Positions 1 to 9,219 of a stretch of 36,524 bases of DNA are shown in pieces. Source of the DNA: Streptosporangiales bacterium (GTDB taxonomy: Bacteria; Actinomycetota; Actinomycetes; Streptosporangiales; Streptosporangiaceae); contig WHSL01000035.1 of the NCBI GenBank assembly GCA_009380095.1, positions 1 through 36,524 on the forward strand. Direction: 5' to 3'. Under the pieces are notes generated by a model. That model had not been told where the DNA came from. It ran no database searches and saw only the letters and a program-made list of their open reading frames with translations. The translations under genes were made by a program, and so were the position numbers. How positions within the stretch are numbered: position 1 is the first letter of the stretch; the number at the start of each line of letters is the position of its first letter.

Positions 1-1
1 C

Positions 2-604
2 TCGCCGTGCCACATCTTCTGGGACGGCACGATGTACAACGGGCGGTCGCACTCGTTGGTCGACGCCGCAACGGGATCGGCGTGGGCGGCCGTCACGGCG
101 GCGGCGAACGGGATCATCACGCGTGGTGTCCTGCTGGACATCGCGAGGGTCCGCGATGTGCCGTGGCTGGAACCGGGCCAGGGTGTGTTTCCCGACGATC
201 TCGAGGAGGCCGAGCGTCGCCAAGGTGTGCGGGTGCGATCCGGCGATGCGGTACTCCTGCGGACCGGCTATGGCCGCTTCCGGCACGAGGCCGGTGAGGC
301 CGGCGGTTTCACGCAGGCCGGCTGGCACGCGTCCTGCCTGCCGTGGCTGCATGAACGGGAGGTCGCGCTGATCGGCGCTGACACCCCCCAAGACGTTCAG
401 CCGTCGGGGTACGAAGACGTGTTGATGCCGGTTCACGCCGTGAGCCTCGTCGCGATGGGTCTGTGGCTGCTCGACAACTGCGACCTGGAGGTGTGCGCGA
501 CGACGGCTGCCGAGCTCGGCCAGTGGGACTTCCACCTCGCAGTCGCGCCGGTCCGCTTCGCCGGTACGTCCGGCAGCCCGGTCAACCCGATCGCCACATT
601 CTGA
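2..604 (+). CDS. Cyclase-family (kynurenine formamidase-like) metal hydrolase, 5' truncated by window edge
   Basis: The reading frame is open from base 2 and ends in TGA at 604, so the gene starts upstream of the window; about 200 C-terminal residues are visible. The first residues, SPCHIFWDG, look like the second half of the metal-binding HxxxDxxxH motif of the cyclase family (PF04199: kynurenine formamidase, isatin hydrolase and relatives). Further on, the GDAVLLRTGYG segment and the VSLVAMGLWLLDNCDLE segment fit the same fold. These enzymes are Mn/Zn hydrolases that open amide or lactone rings; the substrate cannot be told from this fragment. The gene is followed by a convergent TetR gene. 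Identification is by motif recall and the family is fairly secure. Confidence 0.8.
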   Translation, partial: SPCHIFWDGTMYNGRSHSLVDAATGSAWAAVTAAANGIITRGVLLDIARVRDVPWLEPGQGVFPDDLEEAERRQGVRVRSGDAVLLRTGYGRFRHEAGEAGGFTQAGWHASCLPWLHEREVALIGADTPQDVQPSGYEDVLMPVHAVSLVAMGLWLLDNCDLEVCATTAAELGQWDFHLAVAPVRFAGTSGSPVNPIATF

Positions 605-648
605 CCGCGGAACTCCCGCCCGACGCTCGAAGGCTCGGTCCTTGACGC

Positions 649-1206
649 TCAGCCCTTGAGGAGGCCGAGCGCCACCTCGAGCGCGACGCCGACCTTGGTC
701 TCCTCGTCCACGTCACTGTCGGAGAGCAGGAACGGCGCCCCGTGCAGGGCGAACAGCGCCATCCGCGAACGCATCCGGGTGACGAGGTCCCCGTCGTCCG
801 GGTCGCCGAGCACGCGGGTGAGCCGGACCATCTGCTCCTTCATCCGCTCGGCGGGAGCGAACTCGCGGACGGACGCCTGGTTCTCGTGCATGAAGCGGGT
901 GAAGGTGGTCCGGCTGCGGACCAGCTCGGCATAGCGGCGTACGAGCTCCTCGCGGGTGGCCTGGCTCCCCGGCTGCCCCTCGGCCCAGTCGGCCAGCTCC
1001 GCGACCCGCTGCAGGTGGTCGTCGAAGAGTGCGCGGAGGATGTCGTCCTTGGCCTTGAAGTGGTAGTAGAGCGCGGCCTTGGTGACGCCGAGCCGGTCGG
1101 CGATCTCGCGCAACGAGGTCTTCTCGTACCCCTGCTCGGCGAACAGCTCCAGGGCGATCTCCTGGATCTGCTCCCGCGTGTCGGTGCGCCTGCGCTGATC
1201 GCTCAT
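649..1206 (-). CDS. TetR family transcriptional regulator
   Basis: A 185-residue protein with a classic TetR N-terminal DNA-binding domain: residues about 8-54 include TSLREIADRLGVTKAALYYHF, with the helix-turn-helix at about 30-50. The rest is a helical ligand-binding domain without recognisable sequence features. The gene is divergent from an MFS drug exporter gene, and the roughly 130 bases between the two starts carry repeated CTTAC/GTAAG elements. The usual arrangement is that the regulator represses both itself and the exporter until a drug-like ligand binds. The ATG at 1206 lacks a strong nearby Shine-Dalgarno sequence but gives the full-length HTH domain. The family call is firm; the ligand is unknown. 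Confidence 0.92.
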   Translation of the reverse strand: MSDQRRRTDTREQIQEIALELFAEQGYEKTSLREIADRLGVTKAALYYHFKAKDDILRALFDDHLQRVAELADWAEGQPGSQATREELVRRYAELVRSRTTFTRFMHENQASVREFAPAERMKEQMVRLTRVLGDPDDGDLVTRMRSRMALFALHGAPFLLSDSDVDEETKVGVALEVALGLLKG

Positions 1207-1268
1207 GGTGGGGCCGGCTCCTCTCCGTCCGACGCCGTGAATCCATTTGACGTCGGCCTGCTCGTCAG

Positions 1269-1312
1269 CTTACCGTACGGCAAGTAAGTTTCCTAGCCGG
1301 TCGGCAAGTAAG
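1269..1312. promoter_or_regulatory. Probable TetR operator(s) between regulator and exporter
   Basis: The sequence CTTACCGTACGGCAAGTAAG (1269-1288) is an imperfect palindrome with CTTAC/GTAAG ends. Its right half CGGCAAGTAAG recurs exactly at 1302-1312, 24 bases downstream. Both lie in the divergent intergenic region upstream of the exporter GTG at 1340. This is the expected form and place of a TetR operator, possibly with two bound dimers. Binding by the adjacent regulator is inference. Confidence 0.6.
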
Positions 1313-1339
1313 CGACCGCCCTTCCTTCGGAGAGTACAC

Positions 1340-2914
1340 GTGTCCTCATCGGCGTCCCTGGAGGTGGAAGCGGACGCGGCACCCGCCGCGCGCTCCAGAC
1401 GCGAGATCCTCACCGTGCTCGGCGGCCTGATGATCGCGATGCTGCTCGCGATGCTCGACAACATGATCGTCGGCACCGCCATGCCCACCATCGTGGGCGA
1501 CCTCGGCGGCCTCAGCCACATCGCCTGGGTGGTCAGCGCGTACACGCTCGCGACCACCGCCGCCACCCCGATCTGGGGCAAGCTCGGCGACATGTACGGC
1601 CGCAAGGGCATGTTCATGGCCTCGATCGCGATCTTCCTCGCCGGCTCCGCGCTGTGCGGGATGGCGCAGGACATGACCCAGCTCATCGCGTTCCGCGCCG
1701 TCCAGGGCATCGGAGCCGGCGGCCTGATGGTCGGAGCGATGGCCATCATCGGCGACCTCATCCCGCCCCGGGAGCGCGGGCGCTACCAGGGCTACATGGC
1801 CGCGGTGATGCCGCTCGCCATGATCGGCGGGCCGCTGCTCGGCGGCTTCATCACCGACAACCTCGACTGGCGCTGGGCCTTCTACGTGAACCTGCCGCTC
1901 GGCGCGGTCGCCCTGCTCGTCGTCGGGCTCACCATGAAGCTTCCGAAGCACCGGCTGGAGGCGCGCATCGACTACCTCGGCGCGGCGCTGCTCACCGCCG
2001 CCAGCGTGTCGGTCGTGCTCGTCACCACCTGGGGCGGCAGCCAGTACGCCTGGGGGTCGCCGACGATCCTCGGGCTGATCGCGCTGGCCCTGGTCACGGT
2101 GGCCGGGTTCGTGTTCGCGGAGCGGCGGGCGGCCGAGCCGATCATCCCGCTGTCGCTGTTCCGGGACCGCAACTTCTCGCTGATGATGGTCATCGGCTTC
2201 ATGGCCGGCTTCGGGATGTTCGGGGCGGTCAGCTACCTGCCGCTGTTCCAGCAGACCGTGCAGGGGGCCTCGGCCACCAACAGCGGCCTGCTGCTGCTCC
2301 CGCTGATGGCGGGCTCGCTGGCGACCTCGCTGATCGGCGGCAGCCTGATCACCCGGACCGGCAAGTACAAGCTCTACCCGATCCTCGGCGGCGTCGCGCT
2401 CACCGCCGGGTCGGTGCTGCTCGGCACGATGGGGCTGGAGACCTCCACGCTCACCTCCGCGGTGTACATGGCGATCTTCGGGATCGGGCTCGGCTTCCTC
2501 ATGCAGACCACCATGCTGATCGCGCAGAACAGCGCGCCGCAGCGGCAGATGGGGGTGGCGAGCAGTACGGCCACGTACTTCCGGACCATCGGCGGCTCCA
2601 TCGGCGTCTCCATGCTCGGCGCGGTCTTCGCCTCCCGGGTGCAGGACACGCTGGTGGACCGGCTCGGCCCGGTGGCCGGGGAGCGGCTGGCCTCCGGTGG
2701 CGGGCAGCTCACCCCGAAGATGCTGGCGGCGCTGCCGGAGCCGGTACGGGACGCGTACCTGACCGCGGTGACGCACGGCGTGCAGGGGCTGTTCTGGCTC
2801 GGCGCCGTGTTCATGGCCGTCGTGGTGGTGGTCGCGATCTTCGTCCGCGAGGTTCCGCTCCGCTCCTTCGACACACCGGCCCCGCAGCCGGAGGCCGTAC
2901 CCGAGAAGGTCTGA
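1340..2914 (+). CDS. MFS multidrug exporter, DHA2 (14-TM, EmrB/QacA-like)
   Basis: A 524-residue membrane protein of the DHA2 drug:H+ antiporter family. After a polar N-terminus come LTVLGGLMIAMLLAMLDNMIV and TAMPTIVGDLGG (motif D1), GKLGDMYGRKG (motif A, cytoplasmic loop 2-3), and IGGPLLGGFITDNLDWRWAF (motif C, typical of exporters). The length and the number of hydrophobic segments fit 14 membrane helices. The GTG at 1340 is chosen because GGAGAG stands five bases upstream. A longer in-frame start at 1247 would place the operator repeats inside the coding region, so it is rejected. The protein most likely exports a toxic small molecule under control of the divergent TetR protein; the substrate is unknown. 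Confidence 0.93.
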   Translation: MSSSASLEVEADAAPAARSRREILTVLGGLMIAMLLAMLDNMIVGTAMPTIVGDLGGLSHIAWVVSAYTLATTAATPIWGKLGDMYGRKGMFMASIAIFLAGSALCGMAQDMTQLIAFRAVQGIGAGGLMVGAMAIIGDLIPPRERGRYQGYMAAVMPLAMIGGPLLGGFITDNLDWRWAFYVNLPLGAVALLVVGLTMKLPKHRLEARIDYLGAALLTAASVSVVLVTTWGGSQYAWGSPTILGLIALALVTVAGFVFAERRAAEPIIPLSLFRDRNFSLMMVIGFMAGFGMFGAVSYLPLFQQTVQGASATNSGLLLLPLMAGSLATSLIGGSLITRTGKYKLYPILGGVALTAGSVLLGTMGLETSTLTSAVYMAIFGIGLGFLMQTTMLIAQNSAPQRQMGVASSTATYFRTIGGSIGVSMLGAVFASRVQDTLVDRLGPVAGERLASGGGQLTPKMLAALPEPVRDAYLTAVTHGVQGLFWLGAVFMAVVVVVAIFVREVPLRSFDTPAPQPEAVPEKV

Positions 2915-2924
2915 GAGCGGGAGG

Positions 2925-3962
2925 TCAGAGCGGGGTGAGGGTGACCTCGGTGGCCTTGATCGTGACCCAGATGGGGACGCCTTCGGCGAGCGTGAGGTCG
3001 GCCGCGGCGGCGGGGGTGATCTCGGCGACGGCGTCCGGCCCACCGCCGGTGCCGCGGGTGGCGACCCGGAGGCGGGTGCCGACCGGGGTGACCAGCTCGA
3101 CCCGCGCGGGCCAGGTGTTGCGGGGGCTGCCTTCGGGACGGCTTCGGTAGAGCGCCACGTCCTCGGGGTGGATCACCGCGAGGGCGGGGCCGTTGCCGGG
3201 CAGCGGGTCCGCGGTGACGAGGCGGAAGCCGTCGTCCAGCACGATGCCGCCGTCGTCCGCCGTGCCGGGGTAGGCGTTGCGGCCGAGCAGGCGGGCCACC
3301 CAGGCCGAGCGGGGTGCGCGGGTCACGTCGCCGGGTGACGCGTCCTGGGCGACCTTGCCGTCTTCGAGTACGAGCATCCGGTTCGCCAAGGCCAGCGCGT
3401 CCACCGGGTCGTGGGTGACGATCAGGCAGACGCCGGGGTACTCCGCCAGGTGGGTGCGGAGCGCGTGCCGTACGCCCGCGCGGGCCGTCACGTCGAGCGC
3501 CGAGAGCGGTTCGTCCAGCAGGAGGAGCCTGGGCCGTACGGCGAGCGCGCGGGCCAGGGCGACCCGCTGGGCCTGGCCGCCCGACAGCTCGGCCGGGCGG
3601 CGGGCGGCGAACTCCGCGACGCCGAGCCTGTTCAGCCAGTCTTGGGCGACGGTACGGGCCTGTTGGCGCGAGGTCCCGCGGGCGCGGAGGCCGTACGCGA
3701 CGTTCCGTACGGCGCTCAGGTGCGGGAACAGGCCGCCGTCCTGGGGTACGTACCCGGCCGCGCGGAGGTGCGGGGGCAGGTCGGTGACGCGTTCGCCGTC
3801 CAGGGTCAGGTCGGCGGCCGACCGGGCGGGGAGGCCGGCGAGCGCGCGCAGCAGCGTGGTCTTGCCCGCGCCGTTCGGCCCAACGACCGCGACGGTCTCC
3901 CCGGCCGGCACGTCCAGCTCCGCCTCCAGGTACCCGCTCAGCCGCGCGGACAGCCCCTTCAC
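2925..3962 (-). CDS. modC: Molybdate ABC transporter ATP-binding protein ModC
   Basis: A 345-residue ABC ATPase. Walker A GPNGAGKTT lies at about residues 24-32, the signature LSGGQAQRVALARALA at about 125, Walker B LLLLDEPLSALD follows, and the H-loop is VTHDPVDALAL. The C-terminal 60 residues (from about 285) form a TOBE/Mop-like domain, as in ModC. The GTG start at 3962 overlaps the modB stop by four bases (GTGA), so translation is coupled; longer readings of this frame run through modB and are artefacts. It powers molybdate uptake through ModB using ModA-bound substrate. Tungstate specificity cannot be excluded from sequence. The gene converges on the MFS gene with about 10 bases between the stops. 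Confidence 0.93.
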   Translation of the reverse strand: MKGLSARLSGYLEAELDVPAGETVAVVGPNGAGKTTLLRALAGLPARSAADLTLDGERVTDLPPHLRAAGYVPQDGGLFPHLSAVRNVAYGLRARGTSRQQARTVAQDWLNRLGVAEFAARRPAELSGGQAQRVALARALAVRPRLLLLDEPLSALDVTARAGVRHALRTHLAEYPGVCLIVTHDPVDALALANRMLVLEDGKVAQDASPGDVTRAPRSAWVARLLGRNAYPGTADDGGIVLDDGFRLVTADPLPGNGPALAVIHPEDVALYRSRPEGSPRNTWPARVELVTPVGTRLRVATRGTGGGPDAVAEITPAAAADLTLAEGVPIWVTIKATEVTLTPL

Positions 3963-4783
3963 GGCAGCGCTCCCGGGCGGGAGCGGAGCGGGGAGAGCCA
4001 GCGGGCGCGGAGGGCGATCAGGAGGGCGGCGGAGACAGCGAGCAGCAGCAGGCTGACCACGATCGCGGCGTCCGGGTCGTCCTGGAGCAGCAGGTAGACG
4101 GCGAGCGGCAGGGTCTGCGTCTCCCCCGGCAGGTTGCCGGCGAAGGTGATGGTGGCGCCGAACTCGCCGAGCGCGCGGGCCCAGGCGAGCGCTCCGCCCG
4201 CGGCGAGGGCGGGCGCGACGAGCGGCAGCGTGACGGTGCCGAACACGCGCAGCGGCCCCGACCCCAGCGTGGCCGCCACCTCCTCGTGCCGCCGGTCCAG
4301 CCCGGCGATCGCGCCCTCCACGGACAGCGTCAGGAACGGCAGCGCCACGAACGTCTCGGCCAGCACCGCGCCCGCGGTGGTGAACGGGAGCCGTACGCCG
4401 GCCGCGTCCAGCAGCGGCCCCGCCAGCCCGTTGCGGCCGAAGGCCAGCAGCAGCGCCACGCCGCCCACCACCGGCGGGAGTACCAGCGGCAGCAGGACCG
4501 CCGCGCGGACCAGCGCCTTGCCGGGGAACTCCACCCGGGCGAGCAGCCACGCCAGCGGCACGCCCACCAGCAGCGACAGGCCGAGCGCGGCGAACGAGCA
4601 GACCAGGGAGAGGCGCAGGGACTCGGTCACCGCCGGGTCCGTCAGGCGCGGGAGCACCTGCGCCCACGGGGCCCGTACGACGAGCCCCGCCAGCGGCAGC
4701 ACGATGAGCACCAGCGCCCCCGCCGCCGGGATCCACAGCAGGGCGGGAACGCGGGGCCGTACGGCCTTCGGGGTCGTGATCAT
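3959..4783 (-). CDS. modB: Molybdate ABC transporter permease ModB
   Basis: A 274-residue integral membrane protein with about six hydrophobic segments. The EAA-type cytoplasmic loop that contacts ModC is visible as EEVAATLGSGPLRVFGTVTLPL, followed by ALGEFGATITFAGNLPGETQTLPLAVY, which is strongly typical of ModB. The ATG start at 4783 overlaps the modA stop by four bases, and its own stop overlaps modC. The permease forms the transmembrane channel of the high-affinity molybdate importer in the cytoplasmic membrane. Order and overlaps match standard modABC operons, and the call is secure. Confidence 0.95.
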   Translation of the reverse strand: MITTPKAVRPRVPALLWIPAAGALVLIVLPLAGLVVRAPWAQVLPRLTDPAVTESLRLSLVCSFAALGLSLLVGVPLAWLLARVEFPGKALVRAAVLLPLVLPPVVGGVALLLAFGRNGLAGPLLDAAGVRLPFTTAGAVLAETFVALPFLTLSVEGAIAGLDRRHEEVAATLGSGPLRVFGTVTLPLVAPALAAGGALAWARALGEFGATITFAGNLPGETQTLPLAVYLLLQDDPDAAIVVSLLLLAVSAALLIALRARWLSPLRSRPGALP

Positions 4784-5544
4784 GGGGTGCCGAATCCCCG
4801 GGCGGTGAGCTCCTTCCGGAACGCGGGTGAGGACATCCAGGTGACGAGGGCCTGGGCGTGCTCACGGTGCTCGGTGGTGGAGACCACGGCGACCGGGTAG
4901 CGGGCGGTGACGTTCTGCGCGTCCGGGATGGCGACGCCGGAGACGGCCTTTCCGGCCGCGGCGACGTCGCTGCCGTACACGATTCCGGCGTCGGCCTCGC
5001 CGAGCCGGATCCGGGTGACGACGGACTTGACGTCCTTCTCCTCCGACCTGGGCGCGACGTTCACGCCGGCGCGGCCCAGTGCCTGCCGCGCGTACCGGCC
5101 GGCCGGGACGGTGGGCGCGGCGAGCACAACGGTGAGGTCCTTGCGCGTCAGGTCGGCGAGGCCGCGTACCCGCTTCGGGTTGCCCGGCGCCACCGCGATC
5201 CGTAGCCGGTTGGTGGCGAAGACCGACGGTTTGGTCACGTCGTCGCCGAGCCCGCTCATCGTCCTCTCGTCCGCGGTGGCGATCACGTCGGCGGGCGCGC
5301 CCTGCCGCACCTGGGCGGCCAGCTCCTGCGAGCCGGCGAAGGAGAAGCGCGGCTTCACGCCCGGGTGTTCGCGTTCGTACGCGGGCTTCGCGGCGTTCAG
5401 CGTCTCCGTGAGCGAGGCGGCGGCCAGTACGGTCAGCGTGGTCTCTCCGCCGGCCGCGGATCCGCTCGCGCAGGCCCCCGTGCCCAGCGCGAGCGCGACC
5501 ACGGCCGCGCAGGCCGCCGCGGCGACCCGGGCCCTCCCTCTCAT
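4780..5544 (-). CDS. modA: Molybdate-binding lipoprotein ModA
   Basis: A 254-residue solute-binding protein. Residues 1-24 are a basic then hydrophobic signal sequence ending at a candidate lipobox TGAC, with Cys25 the likely lipidated residue. The mature part begins with TLTVLAAASLTETL, the conserved ModA opening in which the AAASL serine contacts the oxyanion, then SFAGSQELAAQVRQGAPADVIATAD and, later, LGEADAGIVYGSDV. It should capture molybdate outside the membrane and deliver it to ModBC. The ATG at 5544 overlaps the stop of the upstream HTH-TOBE regulator by four bases, so expression follows that regulator directly. Confidence 0.95.
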   Translation of the reverse strand: MRGRARVAAAACAAVVALALGTGACASGSAAGGETTLTVLAAASLTETLNAAKPAYEREHPGVKPRFSFAGSQELAAQVRQGAPADVIATADERTMSGLGDDVTKPSVFATNRLRIAVAPGNPKRVRGLADLTRKDLTVVLAAPTVPAGRYARQALGRAGVNVAPRSEEKDVKSVVTRIRLGEADAGIVYGSDVAAAGKAVSGVAIPDAQNVTARYPVAVVSTTEHREHAQALVTWMSSPAFRKELTARGFGTP

Positions 5545-5936
5545 GGCAGGTCCACCGTGACGTTCGTGGACTTCACCCGGGCGACCGCCTCCATGCCGGG
5601 CTCCAGCCCGAGCTCCACGACCGCCTCGGCGGTCAGCAACGAGACCACCCGATGCGGCCCGGCCTGCACCTCGACCTGGGCCACCAGCCCGTCCACGGCC
5701 ACCCGCGTGACGATCCCGGCGAAGGTGTTGCGGGCGGACGTGAGGTGCGCGGTCTCCGGCCCGGACGGCTCACGCCGCAACCCCGCCGCGAACGCCGCCA
5801 GGTCCGCACCCTCCACGGTGCGGTGCCCCTGACCGTCCCGCCGCGTCGGCAACCGCCCGGCGTCGGCCCACCGCCGCACGGTGTCCGGACTGACCCCCAG
5901 CAACTGCGAGGCCCGCCCCACGGAATACACAGGCAT
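5541..5936 (-). CDS. HTH (MerR/excisionase-like) plus TOBE domain molybdate regulator
   Basis: A 131-residue two-domain protein. Residues 3-50 (YSVGRASQLLGVSPDTVRRW, then AGRLPTRRDGQGHRTV) are a MerR/excisionase-type helix-turn-helix. Residues about 65-130 (SARNTFAGIVTRV to VKSTNVTV) are a TOBE/Mop domain, which binds molybdate in proteins such as ModE and molbindins. It leads the modABC unit with four-base overlap, so it very probably senses molybdate and controls its own operon. No Shine-Dalgarno precedes the ATG at 5936; that ATG lies inside a doubled GCATATGC element, suggesting a leaderless or nearly leaderless transcript. An in-frame ATG at 5948 is an alternative start. The domain assignment is confident; the function is inferred. 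Confidence 0.85.
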   Translation of the reverse strand: MPVYSVGRASQLLGVSPDTVRRWADAGRLPTRRDGQGHRTVEGADLAAFAAGLRREPSGPETAHLTSARNTFAGIVTRVAVDGLVAQVEVQAGPHRVVSLLTAEAVVELGLEPGMEAVARVKSTNVTVDLP

Positions 5937-5952
5937 ATGCAAGAGCATATGC
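5933..5952 (-). promoter_or_regulatory. Doubled GCATATGC palindrome at the mod operon start
   Basis: Two perfect 8-bp palindromes GCATATGC (5933-5940 and 5945-5952) are separated by four bases and overlap the candidate start codons of the HTH-TOBE gene. On the minus strand a TTGCAG hexamer lies about 17 bases upstream of CATATG, so the upstream palindrome may overlap a -10 element. The centre-to-centre spacing of 12 bases would place the two sites about one helical turn apart. This is probably the autoregulatory operator of the molybdate regulator; that role is inferred from position and symmetry. Confidence 0.6.
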
Positions 5953-6056
5953 TTACCTACCCCCGCATCTGCAAGGGCAGACCCTGATTCGGCCGGCGCA
6001 GGCGAGATCGACGCCTTACGGCGCGTCGGCACCGGTCCGATCGTGCTGGAGCCCGC

Positions 6057-7363
<1,307 letters not shown>

Positions 7364-7699
7364 TCAGCGGGTGTCGTACGGCACCCCGTTGCTGGTCACG
7401 TCGCTGAGGTGCAGGCCGGACACGTTCTCCAGCAGCATCGGCGTGGTCACGTTGTCGGACGAGGCGTCCGTGATGTTGAGGTTGGTGATCGGCGAGCGTT
7501 CGTAACCGCGCAGGTAGAGCGCGTAGTCACCGTTGCGGCTCGACCACCCCGCCGCGGACCGAGTTGGTCTTGATCCGCAGCCCCCGCCCGGATCGTCGTA
7601 CGCGGCGGCGCGCCGCACCGCTCCAGGCTCGGCCACGCCCACCGCCACCACCAGCCCGAACACCATCGCGAGCCCGGTGATCCTGCTTCATCTCCGCAT
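7364..7699 (-). pseudogene. Relic of a secreted GH28 (polygalacturonase-like) glycosidase
   Basis: Pieces of one GH28 gene remain in different frames. An ATG at 7699 with GGAGG six bases upstream reads only MRR before a TGA at 7688-7690. Beyond that TGA the same frame encodes a signal-peptide-like stretch (LAMVFGLVVAVGV). A second frame at about 7530-7580 encodes LRIKTNSVRGGVVE, a segment typical of GH28 beta-helix enzymes. A third stretch to the stop at 7364 encodes YALYLRGYERSPITNLNITD and LENVSGLHLSDV, typical of the GH28 C-terminus. An intact GH28 enzyme is about 400-500 residues; only about 110 codons survive. Nonsense, frameshift and large internal deletions make it a clear pseudogene. 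Confidence 0.75.
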
Positions 7700-7789
7700 G
7701 CCACGCCTCCGATCGGCACCGTGACCCCGGAGCGATCCCACGCAGGAGTGAAACCCGGGCGCCGACGCCGGTCAACCCGCCAGGGCGAC

Positions 7790-9130
7790 TCAGGCGGCGG
7801 TGTAGGTGGCGAAGTCGGGCTCGTCGTACGGGCCGATGACCGCGAGGGAGCGGGGGCGCCGGAGCACGTCCGCGGCGACCTCGGCCACGTCGTCGAGGGT
7901 GACCGCGTCGATCCGGGCGAGGATGTCGTCGATGGACAGCAGTACCGGGTGGACGAGCTCGCTCTTGCCGAGCCGGCTCATCCGGGACCCGGTGTCCTCG
8001 AGGCCGAGTACGAGCCCGCCCCGCATCTGCCCCTTGCCGCGCTCGAGCTCCTCCGCGGTGAGCCCGCGCCCGGAGACGACCGCCTCGAGCTCGGCGTGGC
8101 AGATCTCCAGCACATCACCGATCTTCGCCGGAAGACAGCCTGCATACACGCCGAAGATCCCGGCCCCCGCGTACTGTGAGGCGAAGCTGTAGACCGAGTA
8201 CGCCAGCCCGCGCTGCTCCCGGACCTCCTGGAACAGCCGGGACGACATGCCCCCGCCGAGCGCCGCGTTGAGCACTCCGAGCGCGAACCTGCGGTCGTCC
8301 CCCCGGGCCAGGCCGGGTCCGCCGAGCACCAGGTTGGCCTGCTCGGTCCGCCGGTTCACGGTCCGCACCCCGGGGCCGGCGTCCGACGGCGCGTCGGATC
8401 CGGTACGCGGCCCGCTCGCCCGGCCGCTGCCCGCCGGGCCATCCGCGAAGGCGCGCTCCACGAGCCGTACCAGCACGTCATGATCGAGGTGCCCGGCGGC
8501 CGCGATCACCAGGTCCTGCGGAAGGTACCGCTCGCGGTAGTGCTCGGCGATGCGGTCCCGGCGCAGCGCCTTGATCGACTCGACCGTGCCGAGGATGGGC
8601 CGGCCCAGCGGCGCATCACCGAAGACCTGCTCGGCGAACAGGTCGTGCACCACATCGGACGGCTCGTCGTCGGTCATCGCGATCTCTTCGAGGATCACGT
8701 CCCGCTCCGACTCCACGTCCTCGGGAGTGATCAGCGAGGAGGTGACGAGGTCGGACATCAGGTCCACGGCCATCGGCAGGTCGTCGTCCAGCACCCGCGC
8801 GTAGTAGCAGGTGTACTCCTTGGCGGTGAAGGCGTTCATCTCCCCGCCCACCGCGTCCATCTCCGCCGCGATCTGCATCGCCGTGCGCCGCGCCGTGCCC
8901 TTGAACAGCAGGTGTTCGAGGAAGTGCGTGGAGCCGGCGTGCGTCAGGTCCTCGTCGCGGGAGCCCACGCCCACCCAGATCCCGAGCGTCACGGACCGTA
9001 CGGTCGGCATCTCCTCGGTCACCACGCGCAGCCCCGAGGGCAGCACCGTGCGCCGTACCGGACCGGCACCGTACGTACCGGGCAGCAGCGTCACCGTGGT
9101 TCCGGGCCGCTGCTCCGCCGCCGTGATCAT
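7790..9130 (-). CDS. M16 family zinc metallopeptidase (processing-peptidase-like)
   Basis: A 446-residue peptidase of family M16 (pitrilysin/MPP type). The inverted zinc motif HFLEH lies at residues 69-73, in the context GSTHFLEHLLFKGT, with the third ligand expected in the ESERDVILEEI segment near residue 150. The second, non-catalytic half contains GLAYSVYSFASQYAGAGIFGVYAG. GGGAG six bases before the ATG at 9130 supports the start. The gene follows pnp as in most actinobacteria, but a 12-bp hairpin separates them. The physiological substrate is not known from sequence. Confidence 0.93.
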   Translation of the reverse strand: MITAAEQRPGTTVTLLPGTYGAGPVRRTVLPSGLRVVTEEMPTVRSVTLGIWVGVGSRDEDLTHAGSTHFLEHLLFKGTARRTAMQIAAEMDAVGGEMNAFTAKEYTCYYARVLDDDLPMAVDLMSDLVTSSLITPEDVESERDVILEEIAMTDDEPSDVVHDLFAEQVFGDAPLGRPILGTVESIKALRRDRIAEHYRERYLPQDLVIAAAGHLDHDVLVRLVERAFADGPAGSGRASGPRTGSDAPSDAGPGVRTVNRRTEQANLVLGGPGLARGDDRRFALGVLNAALGGGMSSRLFQEVREQRGLAYSVYSFASQYAGAGIFGVYAGCLPAKIGDVLEICHAELEAVVSGRGLTAEELERGKGQMRGGLVLGLEDTGSRMSRLGKSELVHPVLLSIDDILARIDAVTLDDVAEVAADVLRRPRSLAVIGPYDEPDFATYTAA

Positions 9131-9172
9131 GAAGGGCTCCCTTTGAGGTCGTACCGGGGGTGGACCAGCGAA

Positions 9173-9200
9173 ACGGCCGGTAGGGGCACCTACCGGCCGT
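9173..9200 (-). terminator. Hairpin terminator after pnp
   Basis: ACGGCCGGTAGG (9173-9184) and CCTACCGGCCGT (9189-9200) form a perfect 12-bp stem with a four-base loop GGCA. It lies 19 bases past the pnp stop on the minus strand and is followed by a short TTT run. It is probably the pnp terminator, or an attenuator before the M16 peptidase gene. Confidence 0.75.
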
Positions 9201-9219
9201 CCGCCACGTACGCGACGCG

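Noticed and set aside
1247-1339. Longer N-terminus for the MFS exporter
   Set aside because: It would translate through the operator repeats, encodes a non-family sequence, and lacks a ribosome site as good as that before the GTG at 1340.
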